DNA from: Planctomycetota bacterium
GTDB taxonomy: Bacteria; Planctomycetota; UBA1135; UBA2386
Direction: 5' to 3'
Length of the DNA: 52,678 nucleotides
NCBI GenBank assembly: GCA_016794565.1
Contig: JAEUHQ010000033.1
Coordinates: 1 to 52,678 of the forward strand
Shown: positions 37,151 through 45,045 of the stretch, one piece after another
How the letters are laid out: every line of letters begins with the position of its first letter
How positions within the stretch are numbered: position 1 is the stretch's first letter
The notes under the pieces: generated by a model
Database searches by the model: none
What the model was told of the DNA's origin: nothing
Seen by the model: only the letters and a program-made list of their open reading frames with translations
Program-made: the position numbers and the translations under genes

Positions 37151-38689
37151 TTACTTCCGAATCGGCGGGGCATCCCGGGGCGGGTGGCCGAGAGCGGCCG
37201 CCACCACGGCCGCGAGCGACGCCCGCGTGAACGGCTTCTCGAGGAACGCGACGCTTCCGTCGGGTTCGGGGGCCCCCCGCAAGTCGGACGGGGCGTGCGC
37301 GGACGTGCACACGACGGGCAGGTGCGGATCCTCCCGGCGCAATCGCCGCACGAGCTCGTGGCCGGACATGCCTGGCATCCGGGAGTCGGTGATCACGAGG
37401 TCGATCGCGTGGCGGTTCTTCTTCCACAGGTGCAGCGCTTCCTCGGCGCTGGTCGCGAGCATCACCACGTGGTGGTTCTCCGCGAGCATCATGCGGATCA
37501 GCTGGCCGACCTGCGCCGTGTCGTCGACGACGAGGATGGTCGCCGGTCCCGCCGGACCGACGCGGGTGTTGTGGCGCGGCGAGCGTTCGACCGCTGGCTG
37601 GCGAGCGCAGGGCAGGAAGACTTCGAACGTCGTCCCCGTGCCGACCACACTGTGCACGCGGATCGCGCCGCCGTGCTGCTGCACGTTGCCGTAGACCGTC
37701 GCGAGCCCGAGGCCGGTTCCGCGTCCTTCCGGCTTCGTGGTGAAGAACGGCTCGAACATGCGGGCCTGCGTCGCTGCGTCCATGCCGGTGCCGGTGTCGC
37801 GCACGACGAGCACCGAGTGGGGGCCGGGGCGGGTGCAGGAGTTCGCAACGAGATGCGAAGCGTCGAGATCCGCTTCGTCGAGGGCGATCGTGATGCAGCC
37901 TCGGCCCGTGATCGCGTCGCGTGCGTTCAGCACGAGGTTCATCACGATCTGTTCGACCTGCGACCGGTCCGCGTCGACAGGAGGCACCTTCCGGCTGGTG
38001 TCCACGACGAGCTCGATGCGTTGGTCGATCGAGCGCTCGAGGATCGTGCGCAGGCCATCGAGGACGACGCCGAGGTCGACGACGCCGCGGTTGATCGGGG
38101 CTTGTCGCGTGTAGGCGAGAAGTTGCCGTGTCATGCCGGCGGCCGTGGTCGCCGCGGAGGCGATCGTGTCGATGTCGGCCGTCACCGGTCCGGTCGCACG
38201 CGCGGCGGCGATCTCGCTCTGGCTCAGGATGACGGTCAGGAGGTTGTTGAAGTCGTGGGCGACGCCGGATGCGAGGCGGCCGATGGCTTCCATGCGCTGC
38301 GCGTGGTGCAGCAGGTTCTCGGCGCGACGACGCGCCTCTTCGGCTTCCTTGCGCGCCGTGACGTCGATCGACAGGATGCAGATGCCTTGCGGCACGGGAT
38401 GGATGCGCAGCTCGAAGTGCCCGCGCGAGCCGTCGGGGAAGACGAACTCGTTCTCGAGCAGCTGCGACGTGCGGTCCGTCATCGCGCGCAGCATGACGTC
38501 CCAGACCGGAGTCCGGTCGATGCCGGGATAGCACGCGGTGATCGGGCGGCCGATCAGCAGCTCCTTCGTCGTGCGGCCGTGGCGCGCCGCGACGTCGTTG
38601 ACGTGCAGATACCGCCAGTCGCGGCCGATCACCTGGATCCCCTCGAGGATGGAGTCCAGGATTCCCACGAGCGCACGCGTGTCGATCAA
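37151..38689 (-). CDS. hybrid histidine kinase, PAS-kinase-receiver
   Basis: 512 residues. A PAS domain (1-112, with LEGIQVIGRDWRYLHVND) is followed by a dimerisation helix with H145 in ASGVAHDFNNLLTVIL, an ATPase domain (NLVLNARDAI, DTGTGMD, GTGLGLATVYGNVQQ) and a C-terminal receiver (VVDDTAQVG, phosphoacceptor in VITDSRMPGMSG, lysine in FLEKPF). No membrane helix is present. It is first in the minus-strand trio of kinases, 97 bases upstream of the next. It is divergent from the carbonic anhydrase gene with 192 bases between, in which I see no other gene. Confidence 0.92.
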   Translation of the reverse strand: MIDTRALVGILDSILEGIQVIGRDWRYLHVNDVAARHGRTTKELLIGRPITACYPGIDRTPVWDVMLRAMTDRTSQLLENEFVFPDGSRGHFELRIHPVPQGICILSIDVTARKEAEEARRRAENLLHHAQRMEAIGRLASGVAHDFNNLLTVILSQSEIAAARATGPVTADIDTIASAATTAAGMTRQLLAYTRQAPINRGVVDLGVVLDGLRTILERSIDQRIELVVDTSRKVPPVDADRSQVEQIVMNLVLNARDAITGRGCITIALDEADLDASHLVANSCTRPGPHSVLVVRDTGTGMDAATQARMFEPFFTTKPEGRGTGLGLATVYGNVQQHGGAIRVHSVVGTGTTFEVFLPCARQPAVERSPRHNTRVGPAGPATILVVDDTAQVGQLIRMMLAENHHVVMLATSAEEALHLWKKNRHAIDLVITDSRMPGMSGHELVRRLRREDPHLPVVCTSAHAPSDLRGAPEPDGSVAFLEKPFTRASLAAVVAAALGHPPRDAPPIRK

Positions 38690-38881
38690 AGAGGGCCTTC
38701 CGCGCTAGAGGCCTTCCTTTTCCTCCGCGCGTCGAACGGAACCGTAAGGGGAGGGACGCGGACCCGACAAGGGGCCGGCCGTGAAAGCAGTGAAAGGCGC
38801 GGAGCGCGCAGCGGTGATTCGGGGCCGAATCGCCGCGAGGCACCGTGGCGGCCGGCCGGCGCGGCCGCGACACTGTCGCGC

Positions 38882-39592
38882 ATGAACCTCTCGCTGACCG
38901 AGCTGTTCGAGAACAACCGGCGTTGGGCGGCGCAGACCGTCGCGCGCGACCCGTCGTTCTTCCAGCGGCTGATGGAACAACAGGAGCCGCACTACCTGTG
39001 GATCGGCTGCGCGGACAGCCGCGTGCCGGCGAACCAGATCACCGGCCTGCTCCCGGGCGATGTCTTCGTGCACCGCAACGTCGCGAATGTCGTCGTGCAC
39101 AGCGACCTGAACTGCCTCTCGGTGCTGCAGTTCGCCATCGACCAGCTGAAGGTGAAGCACGTCATCGTCGTCGGCCACTACGGCTGCGGCGGTGTTCGCG
39201 CAGCGCTCGGCGATCTGCGCGTGGGGCTCGTCGACAACTGGCTGCGCCACGTGCAGGACGTGCGACACCGGCACTGGCCGTGGCTCGAGTCGCTGCCGGC
39301 GGAGCAGCGGCTCGACGCTCTCTGCGAGCTCAACGTGCTGGAGCAGGTCGTCAACATCTGCCAGACGACCGTGGTGCAGGACGCGTGGTCACGGGGCCAG
39401 TCCCTCGTCGTGCACGGCTGGGTCTACGGTCTGCACGACGGCCTCCTGAAGGACCTCGAGGCCTCGGTGCAGAACGGGGCCGACCTGCAGGCGACCGCTG
39501 CCGCGGCGTTGCATGCGCACAAGGAGCGCTTCACCGCGCGCCGCCAAGGTCACGCGGCGAAGTTGCCGGGAGGCCCGCGGGACGGGTCGTGA
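38882..39592 (+). CDS. can: beta-class carbonic anhydrase
   Basis: 236 residues from ATG 38882. Zinc ligands C43, H99 and C102 are visible in CADSRVP and GHYGCGG, together with the D45/R47 dyad, as in the proteobacterial Can type. FVHRNVANVV and HGWVYGLHDG are further conserved blocks. It interconverts CO2 and bicarbonate in the cytoplasm, supplying bicarbonate for carboxylations and helping pH balance. Length fits the family. The C-terminal tail (FTARRQGHAAKLPGG) is basic. There is no operon partner; the neighbouring kinase gene starts 67 bases downstream. Confidence 0.95.
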   Translation: MNLSLTELFENNRRWAAQTVARDPSFFQRLMEQQEPHYLWIGCADSRVPANQITGLLPGDVFVHRNVANVVVHSDLNCLSVLQFAIDQLKVKHVIVVGHYGCGGVRAALGDLRVGLVDNWLRHVQDVRHRHWPWLESLPAEQRLDALCELNVLEQVVNICQTTVVQDAWSRGQSLVVHGWVYGLHDGLLKDLEASVQNGADLQATAAAALHAHKERFTARRQGHAAKLPGGPRDGS

Positions 39593-39659
39593 TGCGGACT
39601 TGTGCAGGGCGGCGCCGTTCCTACCATCGCTCGGCCCCACCGGATTGCCTCCCGGTCCC

Positions 39660-42600
39660 ATGCGAGCCCTCGTCACGAGCCTGCTCTTGTCAGCGACGTT
39701 CGCCGCCGCCCAGGCTCCGGGTGGTGCGGCGCCGTCGCCGCCGATGGCCTGGTCGACGGCCTGGTGGACCGTGGAGCGTGGGCTGCCGCAGAACTCGGTG
39801 ACCGCGATCGCACAGGACCGTTCGCGCATGGTCTGGCTCGGCACGTACGGCGGGCTCGTCCAGTTCGACGGCGAGCGGATGCGGACGTGCACCGTCGCGA
39901 CCCACCCGACCCTGATGACGAACCGTATTCTCGCGCTGTGCGTGGATCGCGCGGGCGCCCTGTGGATCGGCACCGAGAACCACGGCCTCGTCGTGCACCG
40001 CGACGGGAAGTTCGTGCCGGTGCCGTCGAATCGCGCGACCGAGACGTCGGCGCAGTCCATCGTGGAGGACGCGAACGGGGTCCTGTGGGTCGGCACGACG
40101 CACGGTCTCGGAGTGGTGCGAGGCGATCGTCTGGATCTCCTGCAGGCGGAGGATCCGCCGGCGGTCTCCGATGTGGTTTGTGCCGCCGACGGCACGGTCT
40201 GGGCCGCTGCCGACACGGGCCTCTGGAGTCGCACGGCAGTGGGCTTTCGGCAATGGCCCGCCGATCGCCTCCGCGCCGTTGCGCTCGACGGCAGCGGCCA
40301 AGTGTGGTGCGGGGGGAGGGCCGGGCTCCTGCGCCTCGTCGGCGACGAACTCGTGCACTGCTATCCGGCCTCGGGCTCCCGGACGGTGCGCGATGTCGTG
40401 TGGTCCCAGGACCTCGGTCTGCTCTTCACCGATTCCCAGGGCGTCTACGCGGCGTCGATCGCGGACGACGGTCGGTTCGTGACGACCACGGTCACCGCGT
40501 GCCCGGGCGGCGCCTGCATCCAGTCCCTGCGCCGCGGTCACCTGCTCGTGGGTACGGACGGGGGCGGCCTGATGCAGTGCTGGCCGTCGGAGCTGACCAG
40601 CCTCGGCCGTCCGCGTGCGACGCTCGTGGCGCCGGGCTCCGACGGGGGCTGCTTCGTCGTCGCGGGGCTCCAGGCGGCGTGCCTCGACGAGAAGGGGCGC
40701 GAGAGGTTCGTGATTCCGTTGCGCGAGGACGCGTTTGCCATTGCACCGTCGCGCGACGGCGGCCTGTGGATCGGCGAACGAGCCGCGGTGCACCGCGTCC
40801 GTCGCGATGGATCGAAGATGACCTTGTGGCGCGGGTCGGGGGCACCGGACTCGACGGTCACTGCCATCCATGAGACCGGCGACGACGAGATCCTGTTGGG
40901 CTTCGCCGGCGGCGACGTCGCGGCGCTGCGCGGCGGCACCCTGGAACCCGTCGCGGCGCCCGCGATCGGTGCCGTGTACGGCCTCGTCCACTCGCAGGGC
41001 ACGTTGGGCATCGGCGGCTCCCAGGGAGTGGCCTGGTCGACCGATGGCGGGCGCGCTTGGCGCACGTTGCGTGCAGGCAGGGAACTCGCGTCCGGCGAGG
41101 TGCGCGGTCTGGTTCTCGACGACGACGGCGCGATGTGGATCGCAACCTACGGCGGAGGCCTCGCGCGGGTCGTCGGCGGTGTCGTGCAGCGGATCGCCTC
41201 GCGCGAGGGGTTGCCGTGCGACGCGATCTGCCAGCTGCAGATCGGCGACGGCCACCTGCTCGTCAACACCAACGCCGGCCTGTTCGCGACCTCGCTGGCC
41301 GAACTGCGCACGGTCGCGGAAGGTCATGCGCCGGCGGCCGCGTGGAAGTACTTCGTGCCGCCTCCCGGCGTTCGCGCGGAAGGAAACGGCTACAAGGCCT
41401 CCAGTTCGTGCCGGCTGAGCGACGGGTCGTGGTTGTTCTGCAACGTCGACGACGTCGTGCGGCTGCGCAGCGCCGCGCTCGATTCCCAGGCGTACGACGT
41501 TCCTGCGGTGGTCCTGGACTCGGACTGCCGTGGCGTCGGGCAGCTGGCGCCCTCGAATCGCCAGGTTCGCGTGGTCTACACCGCGCCGTCCTTCGACTAC
41601 GCGGAGTTCGTGGTGTTCCGGTATCGGGTCGGCGGCGAGGGGGCGGAGTGGACCCTCGCCGGCAATCGCCGCGAGGCCCTGCTGACCGGGCTCCGACCGG
41701 GGCAGCATCGCTTCGAAGTGCAGGCGCGCGGTACGAGCGGTGCCTGGGGTGAGCCGGCGGTGCTCGAATTCCGCGTTGCTCCCGAATGGTACGAGACGCC
41801 CGTCGGGTGGTTCCTGGCGGGGGCCTTCGGACTCGGCTGTGCCTTCCTGATCGGTGCGTTCGCGTCCGTCGGCCACAAGCGTCGCAACCGCGCTCTGCAG
41901 CACGCGGTCGCCGCGCGGACTGCAGAACTCGAGAGCGAAGTCGAGCTTCGACGCAGCGCAGAAGCCGGCCTCCAGGTCGCGCGGCGCGAGCTGGAGCACA
42001 GGGTCGACGAGCGTACGTCCGAACTCCGCTCCGCGGTCGCGCAGATCGAAGCGGACGCAAGGGCGCGCGAAGCCTTGCAGCGCCAGGTCGACCAACTGCA
42101 GCGCATGGAGAGCGTCGGCAAGCTCGCGGGCGGCATCGCACACGACTTCAACAACCTGCTCACCGTCGTGCTGGGCTCGAGCGAACTGCTCTTGTCGCGC
42201 GAGGGCCAGGACGGTGACGGAGACCGGCGCGATCTGCTCGGTGCGATCGTCGATGCATCCCGTCGCGGGCGCAGCCTCACGCATCAACTGTTGACGTTCG
42301 CGCGCCGGCAGGCGGTCGCCGGAGAGGTCCTCGATCTCGGTGCGATCGTGCGCAGCGGCGCGGACCTCCTGCGGCGTCTCCTCCCGGACAACATCCGCCT
42401 CGAGATCGCCGCCGATGCCGAGGGTGTGTTCGTCTTCGCCGATCGCGCGCAGCTGGAACAGGTGCTGTTGAACCTCGGCGTCAACGCGCGCGACGCGATG
42501 CCGAACGGAGGCGTGTTGCGCATCGAACTCCAGATGCGCCGGTCCGACCCGCCGGCCTGCGTGCTGCGAGTCGTCGACGACGGCGTCGGAATGACTCCGG

Positions 42601-43217
42601 AAGTCCGAGATCGCGCCTGCGAACCGTTCTTCAGCACGAAGCACCGAGCGACGAACAGCGGCCTCGGACTGTCCACGTGCTACGGCATCGTGGAGAGTCT
42701 CGGCGGTGCACTCGTGATCGACAGCGCGCCGGGCAAGGGGACTTCGATCTCCATCACGTTGTCGTGCGCCTCCCACGGCCCGGCCGCACCCGCCGGTGAC
42801 GTCGATTCGGCGGTCGAGCGGCGCCTCTCGGGAGCGGCACTCCTGATCGAGGACCACGACGCGGTTCGCGAAGCCTTGGCCCGCATGCTGACGTCTTTGG
42901 GCTGCGAAGTCACCAAGGCGGACCACGGCAACGCGGCGGTGGCGATGCTCGACGGCGATCTGGCGGTCGACTTCGTGGTGAGCGACCTGATCATGCCGGG
43001 GCTTCAAGGCAACGAACTCGTCGACGCGCTCCGCGCGCGTCGGCCCGGTCTGCCGATCGTGTTCCTGTCGGGTTACCACGACGTCGGCGGAGCGGCGCCG
43101 TTGTTCGCGGTCGGCATCGATGTCCTGCCGAAGCCGCCCGACGTGCAGCAACTGGTCCTCGCGATCGGCCGGGCGCGGCGCGCCGCCGAGCTGCGTGGGC
43201 AGGTCGCCGAAGGCTGA
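39660..43217 (+). CDS. giant one-piece hybrid two-component sensor (Reg_prop, Y_Y_Y, kinase, receiver)
   Basis: 1185 residues from ATG 39660. A signal peptide (MRALVTSLLLSATFAAAQ) is followed by about 550 residues of Reg_prop propeller repeats (GLPQNSVTAIAQDRSRMVWLG, RAGALWIGTENHGL), then a Y_Y_Y immunoglobulin-like domain (FRYRVGGEGAEW, RPGQHRFEVQARG). A membrane helix lies at about 717-738, then a coiled coil, the kinase with H828 in GGIAHDFNN, the ATPase (NLGVNARDAM, DDGVGMTP, NSGLGLSTCYGIVESLG) and a receiver with D1109 (SDLIMPG). In Bacteroidetes such hybrids often sense polysaccharide fragments in the periplasm; here there is no DNA-binding domain and no sugar-use locus nearby, so the ligand is unknown. 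Confidence 0.93.
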   Translation: MRALVTSLLLSATFAAAQAPGGAAPSPPMAWSTAWWTVERGLPQNSVTAIAQDRSRMVWLGTYGGLVQFDGERMRTCTVATHPTLMTNRILALCVDRAGALWIGTENHGLVVHRDGKFVPVPSNRATETSAQSIVEDANGVLWVGTTHGLGVVRGDRLDLLQAEDPPAVSDVVCAADGTVWAAADTGLWSRTAVGFRQWPADRLRAVALDGSGQVWCGGRAGLLRLVGDELVHCYPASGSRTVRDVVWSQDLGLLFTDSQGVYAASIADDGRFVTTTVTACPGGACIQSLRRGHLLVGTDGGGLMQCWPSELTSLGRPRATLVAPGSDGGCFVVAGLQAACLDEKGRERFVIPLREDAFAIAPSRDGGLWIGERAAVHRVRRDGSKMTLWRGSGAPDSTVTAIHETGDDEILLGFAGGDVAALRGGTLEPVAAPAIGAVYGLVHSQGTLGIGGSQGVAWSTDGGRAWRTLRAGRELASGEVRGLVLDDDGAMWIATYGGGLARVVGGVVQRIASREGLPCDAICQLQIGDGHLLVNTNAGLFATSLAELRTVAEGHAPAAAWKYFVPPPGVRAEGNGYKASSSCRLSDGSWLFCNVDDVVRLRSAALDSQAYDVPAVVLDSDCRGVGQLAPSNRQVRVVYTAPSFDYAEFVVFRYRVGGEGAEWTLAGNRREALLTGLRPGQHRFEVQARGTSGAWGEPAVLEFRVAPEWYETPVGWFLAGAFGLGCAFLIGAFASVGHKRRNRALQHAVAARTAELESEVELRRSAEAGLQVARRELEHRVDERTSELRSAVAQIEADARAREALQRQVDQLQRMESVGKLAGGIAHDFNNLLTVVLGSSELLLSREGQDGDGDRRDLLGAIVDASRRGRSLTHQLLTFARRQAVAGEVLDLGAIVRSGADLLRRLLPDNIRLEIAADAEGVFVFADRAQLEQVLLNLGVNARDAMPNGGVLRIELQMRRSDPPACVLRVVDDGVGMTPEVRDRACEPFFSTKHRATNSGLGLSTCYGIVESLGGALVIDSAPGKGTSISITLSCASHGPAAPAGDVDSAVERRLSGAALLIEDHDAVREALARMLTSLGCEVTKADHGNAAVAMLDGDLAVDFVVSDLIMPGLQGNELVDALRARRPGLPIVFLSGYHDVGGAAPLFAVGIDVLPKPPDVQQLVLAIGRARRAAELRGQVAEG

Positions 43218-43268
43218 TCCGGCGCACGCCGCGCGGGGTCAGGAAGTCGTAGACTTCGCGCCCTCAGT

Positions 43269-43277
43269 TGCTACATT
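43269..43277 (+). promoter_or_regulatory. possible extended -10 box for tRNA-Gln
   Basis: TG-C-TACATT at 43269-43277 resembles an extended -10 element, ending 12 bases before the tRNA. A weak -35 (TAGACT, near 43251) lies about 15-16 bases upstream of the hexamer. This is one of few AT-richer points in the region. Confidence 0.4.
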
Positions 43278-43288
43278 CCCGCGCCCGA

Positions 43289-43361
43289 TACCCCGTGGTG
43301 TAATCGGTAGCACAGCAGGTTTTGGTCCTGTTGGTTCCTGGTTCGAGTCCAGGCGGGGTAA
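43289..43361 (+). tRNA. tRNA-Gln (anticodon TTG)
   Basis: The acceptor arm TACCCCG pairs with CGGGGTA. The D-stem is GTG/CAC. The anticodon stem GCAGG/CCTGT encloses the loop TTTTGGT with anticodon TTG, reading CAA. The T-stem CCTGG/CCAGG encloses TTCGAGT. The discriminator is A and CCA is encoded (43362-43364). All stems pair apart from one G-T. A second tRNA-Gln follows 96 bases downstream. Confidence 0.95.
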
Positions 43362-43460
43362 CCACCCCGCGCCGGTTGCCTCAGTCCCGGGGGCGGGATC
43401 GGCCAGGTGGCCGCTTCCTGCTCGAAGATCTTTTCAGTTCGCGGTTTGCATCGTCTTTGC

Positions 43461-43531
43461 TGCCCCGTGGTGTAACGGTAGCACAACAGGTTCTGGTCCT
43501 GTTTGTCGGGGTTCAAATCCCTGCGGGGTAA
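43461..43531 (+). tRNA. tRNA-Gln (anticodon CTG)
   Basis: The acceptor TGCCCCG pairs with CGGGGTA (one G-T). The D-stem is GTG/CAC. The anticodon stem ACAGG/CCTGT encloses TTCTGGT with anticodon CTG, reading CAG, the main Gln codon expected in GC-rich genes. The T-stem is CGGGG/CCCTG with loop TTCAAAT. CCA is encoded (43532-43534). It was probably derived by duplication of the upstream tRNA-Gln, whose acceptor, D-arm and anticodon stem are nearly the same; the T-arms differ. Confidence 0.95.
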
Positions 43532-43540
43532 CCACACGCA

Positions 43541-43567
43541 CGCGGGTCCGGGTCGTCCGGACCCGCG
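43541..43567. terminator. terminator-like hairpin after the tRNA-Gln pair
   Basis: A perfect 11-bp stem (CGCGGGTCCGG with CCGGACCCGCG) has a 5-base loop, GTCGT. It begins seven bases after the encoded CCA of the second tRNA-Gln and lies before the converging dGTPase stop at 43600, so it could serve both. It lacks a T-run. Confidence 0.65.
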
Positions 43568-43599
43568 CTGCTCTTCGCGCCGCGCGCCGTCGCGTCCCT

Positions 43600-44685
43600 T
43601 CAGTTCGTCGCCTTCAGCAGGTAGCGATCGGTCATGCCGGCGATGTGGTCGCACACGACCCGGGGGAGTCCGTCCTGATCCACCCGGCGGCGGGCGCCGT
43701 CCGGGAGGCGCGCGGGGTCCTGCAGCAGCGCGGCGAAGAGGCGGCCGATCCGTGCCGCGCCGTCGCGCATCACTTCGAGCACCCGCGGTGCGCGGTAGTA
43801 GCGCGACCGCAGGAACTCGAGCAGTTCGTTGGCAGCGACCGCCATCGACGGACCATGCTGCAGGCGCGGCGGTGGCCCACCGGGCGCTGCCCCGGTCAAC
43901 GCACGGTCCGCGCTCTCGACGAGGTCGTGCAGCAGCAGGGATGCGACTTCGCTGACCACACGCTGTCGGTTGTCACTGCCCGCGGCAGAGCGCGCCTGCT
44001 GCCACAGGCGCAGTTCCGCGGCTTCGTGTTCGGTGAACAGACCCGCCCGCAGCCCGTCGTCGACGTCGTGGCTCAGGTAGGCCACCTTGTCGCACAGGTC
44101 GACCAGGTTCGCCTCCACCGGCACGGGCGACCGCGACTCCAGGTCGGGGCTCAGCGGGAAGCCGTCCGGAATGCGCCCCTTCAACAGGCTTCGCCGCACG
44201 GCGAGGGTCAGGTTCAGGCCGAGGCCGTGCCCGTAGCGGTCCTCGAGCCGATCGACGATGCGGGCTCCCTGCGCGTTGTGGCGGAAGCCGCCGTGGCCGT
44301 GCATCGCCTCGTCGAGGGCTTCTTCGCCGACGTGGCCGAACGGCGGGTGGCCCAGGTCGTGCGCGAGGGCGATCGCCTCGGCGAGGTCGTCGTTGCAGCG
44401 GAGAGCGCGGGCCACGCTGCGCGCCATCTGGGCGACCTCGAGCGAGTGGGTCATCCGACTGCGGAAGTGGTCGCCCTCGAACGCCGCCATGACCTGCGTC
44501 TTGTGCTGCAGCCGTCGGAACGCCGTCGCGTGCAGGATGCGGTCCCGGTCGCGCTGGAACGCGGTCCGCAGCGGGTCCTCGGCTTCGGGGAGACGGCGGC
44601 CTCCCGAGCTGCGACTGGGCAGCCCCCATGGGCACAGGGCCCTCAGTTCGCGGTCTTCGTGGTCTTCGCGGCGCAACCACACCAT
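43600..44685 (-). CDS. dGTPase-like deoxynucleotide triphosphohydrolase (HD family)
   Basis: 361 residues. The HD-domain metal ligands are H80 (RMTHSLEVAQ), H109 and D110 (AIALAHDLGHPPFGHVGEEAL) and a later Asp in VDLCDKVAYLSHDVDDGL. RDRILHATAFRRLQHKTQV near residue 50 is the typical entry of deoxyguanosinetriphosphate triphosphohydrolase-like proteins. These release triphosphate from dNTPs, adjusting the nucleotide pool and sometimes limiting phage. The length fits the shorter, dGTPase-like subfamily rather than E. coli Dgt (about 500). The N-terminal 25 residues (with two Trp) look unusual, and a later start is possible. It lies between tRNA-Gln and tRNA-Glu genes. Confidence 0.9.
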   Translation of the reverse strand: MVWLRREDHEDRELRALCPWGLPSRSSGGRRLPEAEDPLRTAFQRDRDRILHATAFRRLQHKTQVMAAFEGDHFRSRMTHSLEVAQMARSVARALRCNDDLAEAIALAHDLGHPPFGHVGEEALDEAMHGHGGFRHNAQGARIVDRLEDRYGHGLGLNLTLAVRRSLLKGRIPDGFPLSPDLESRSPVPVEANLVDLCDKVAYLSHDVDDGLRAGLFTEHEAAELRLWQQARSAAGSDNRQRVVSEVASLLLHDLVESADRALTGAAPGGPPPRLQHGPSMAVAANELLEFLRSRYYRAPRVLEVMRDGAARIGRLFAALLQDPARLPDGARRRVDQDGLPRVVCDHIAGMTDRYLLKATN

Positions 44686-44725
44686 GGGCTGGCTCCGGTG
44701 GCGAGGGCGCCGGGTTTGCGCCGGT

Positions 44726-44770
44726 TCTGCCTGCGGCGTTTCTGCGTGCGGCGTTTCTGCGTGCGGCGGT
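44726..44770. repeat. three tandem 15-bp repeats
   Basis: TCTGCCTGCGGCGTT, TCTGCGTGCGGCGTT and TCTGCGTGCGGCGGT follow one another with one or two substitutions. The array sits in the 135-base gap between the dGTPase start (44685, minus) and the 3' end of tRNA-Glu (minus). A 15-base unit could vary in number by slippage. Its role is unknown; it could be spacing within the dGTPase promoter region. Confidence 0.8.
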
Positions 44771-44791
44771 GGCGTTCGGGCGGGAAGGAGA

Positions 44792-44818
44792 CGCCCGGCA
44801 GGACGGGCCTGCCGGGCG
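44792..44818 (-). terminator. terminator-like hairpin after tRNA-Glu
   Basis: A perfect 11-bp stem (CGCCCGGCAGG with CCTGCCGGGCG) has a 5-base loop. It begins three bases beyond the encoded CCA of the minus-strand tRNA-Glu. Stem and loop lengths equal those of the hairpin after tRNA-Gln, suggesting a common way of ending tRNA transcripts here without a T-run. Confidence 0.7.
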
Positions 44819-44823
44819 ACTGG

Positions 44824-44896
44824 TACCCCCTAGGGGATTTGAACCCCTGTCGCATGACTGAGAATCACGAATCCTAGGCCGCTAGACGAAGGGGGC
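44824..44896 (-). tRNA. tRNA-Glu (anticodon CTC)
   Basis: Read on the minus strand, the acceptor GCCCCCT pairs with AGGGGGT (terminal G-T). The D-arm starts with GTCTAGCGG, typical of tRNA-Glu. The anticodon stem CGTGA/TCATG encloses TTCTCAG with anticodon CTC, reading GAG. The T-stem AGGGG/CCCCT encloses TTCAAAT. The discriminator is A, and CCA is encoded at 44821-44823. Its own promoter and terminator-like hairpin are visible. Confidence 0.95.
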
Positions 44897-44912
44897 CCGA
44901 ACGAGGGCGGAG

Positions 44913-44941
44913 GTTCTAGGGAGGCGCGCTGCGGCGGTCAA
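44913..44941 (-). promoter_or_regulatory. sigma-70-type promoter of tRNA-Glu
   Basis: On the minus strand the sequence reads TTGACC, 17 bases, then TAGAAC, ending 16 bases before the tRNA 5' end. Five of six bases match the -35 consensus and three of six the -10, at ideal spacing. This is the clearest promoter in the window. Confidence 0.75.
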
Positions 44942-44982
44942 GTGCGCGGGCGGCGTTTGGCGATCCTGGAATGTTCGGGGAT

Positions 44983-45015
44983 CCGCTACGTTGCGCGCGC
45001 CCCGCCGCGTAGCGG
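44983..45015. other. inverted repeat upstream of the PDZ gene
   Basis: CCGCTACG at 44983-44990 and CGTAGCGG at 45008-45015 form a perfect 8-bp inverted repeat with a 17-base gap, 30 bases before ATG 45046. It could be a leader hairpin or an operator. No riboswitch class is recognisable. Confidence 0.4.
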
Positions 45016-45045
45016 CTCTCGTCCGAGTTCTTCGTCGCACGCACC

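Noticed and set aside
44726..44770. CRISPR-like array
   Set aside because: Units are 15 bp, contiguous and without spacers; no cas genes are in the window.
43120..44877. Long plus-strand frame running across the tRNA-Gln genes into tRNA-Glu
   Set aside because: It crosses two tRNA genes and is antisense to the dGTPase; its repeats are just the translated 15-bp array.
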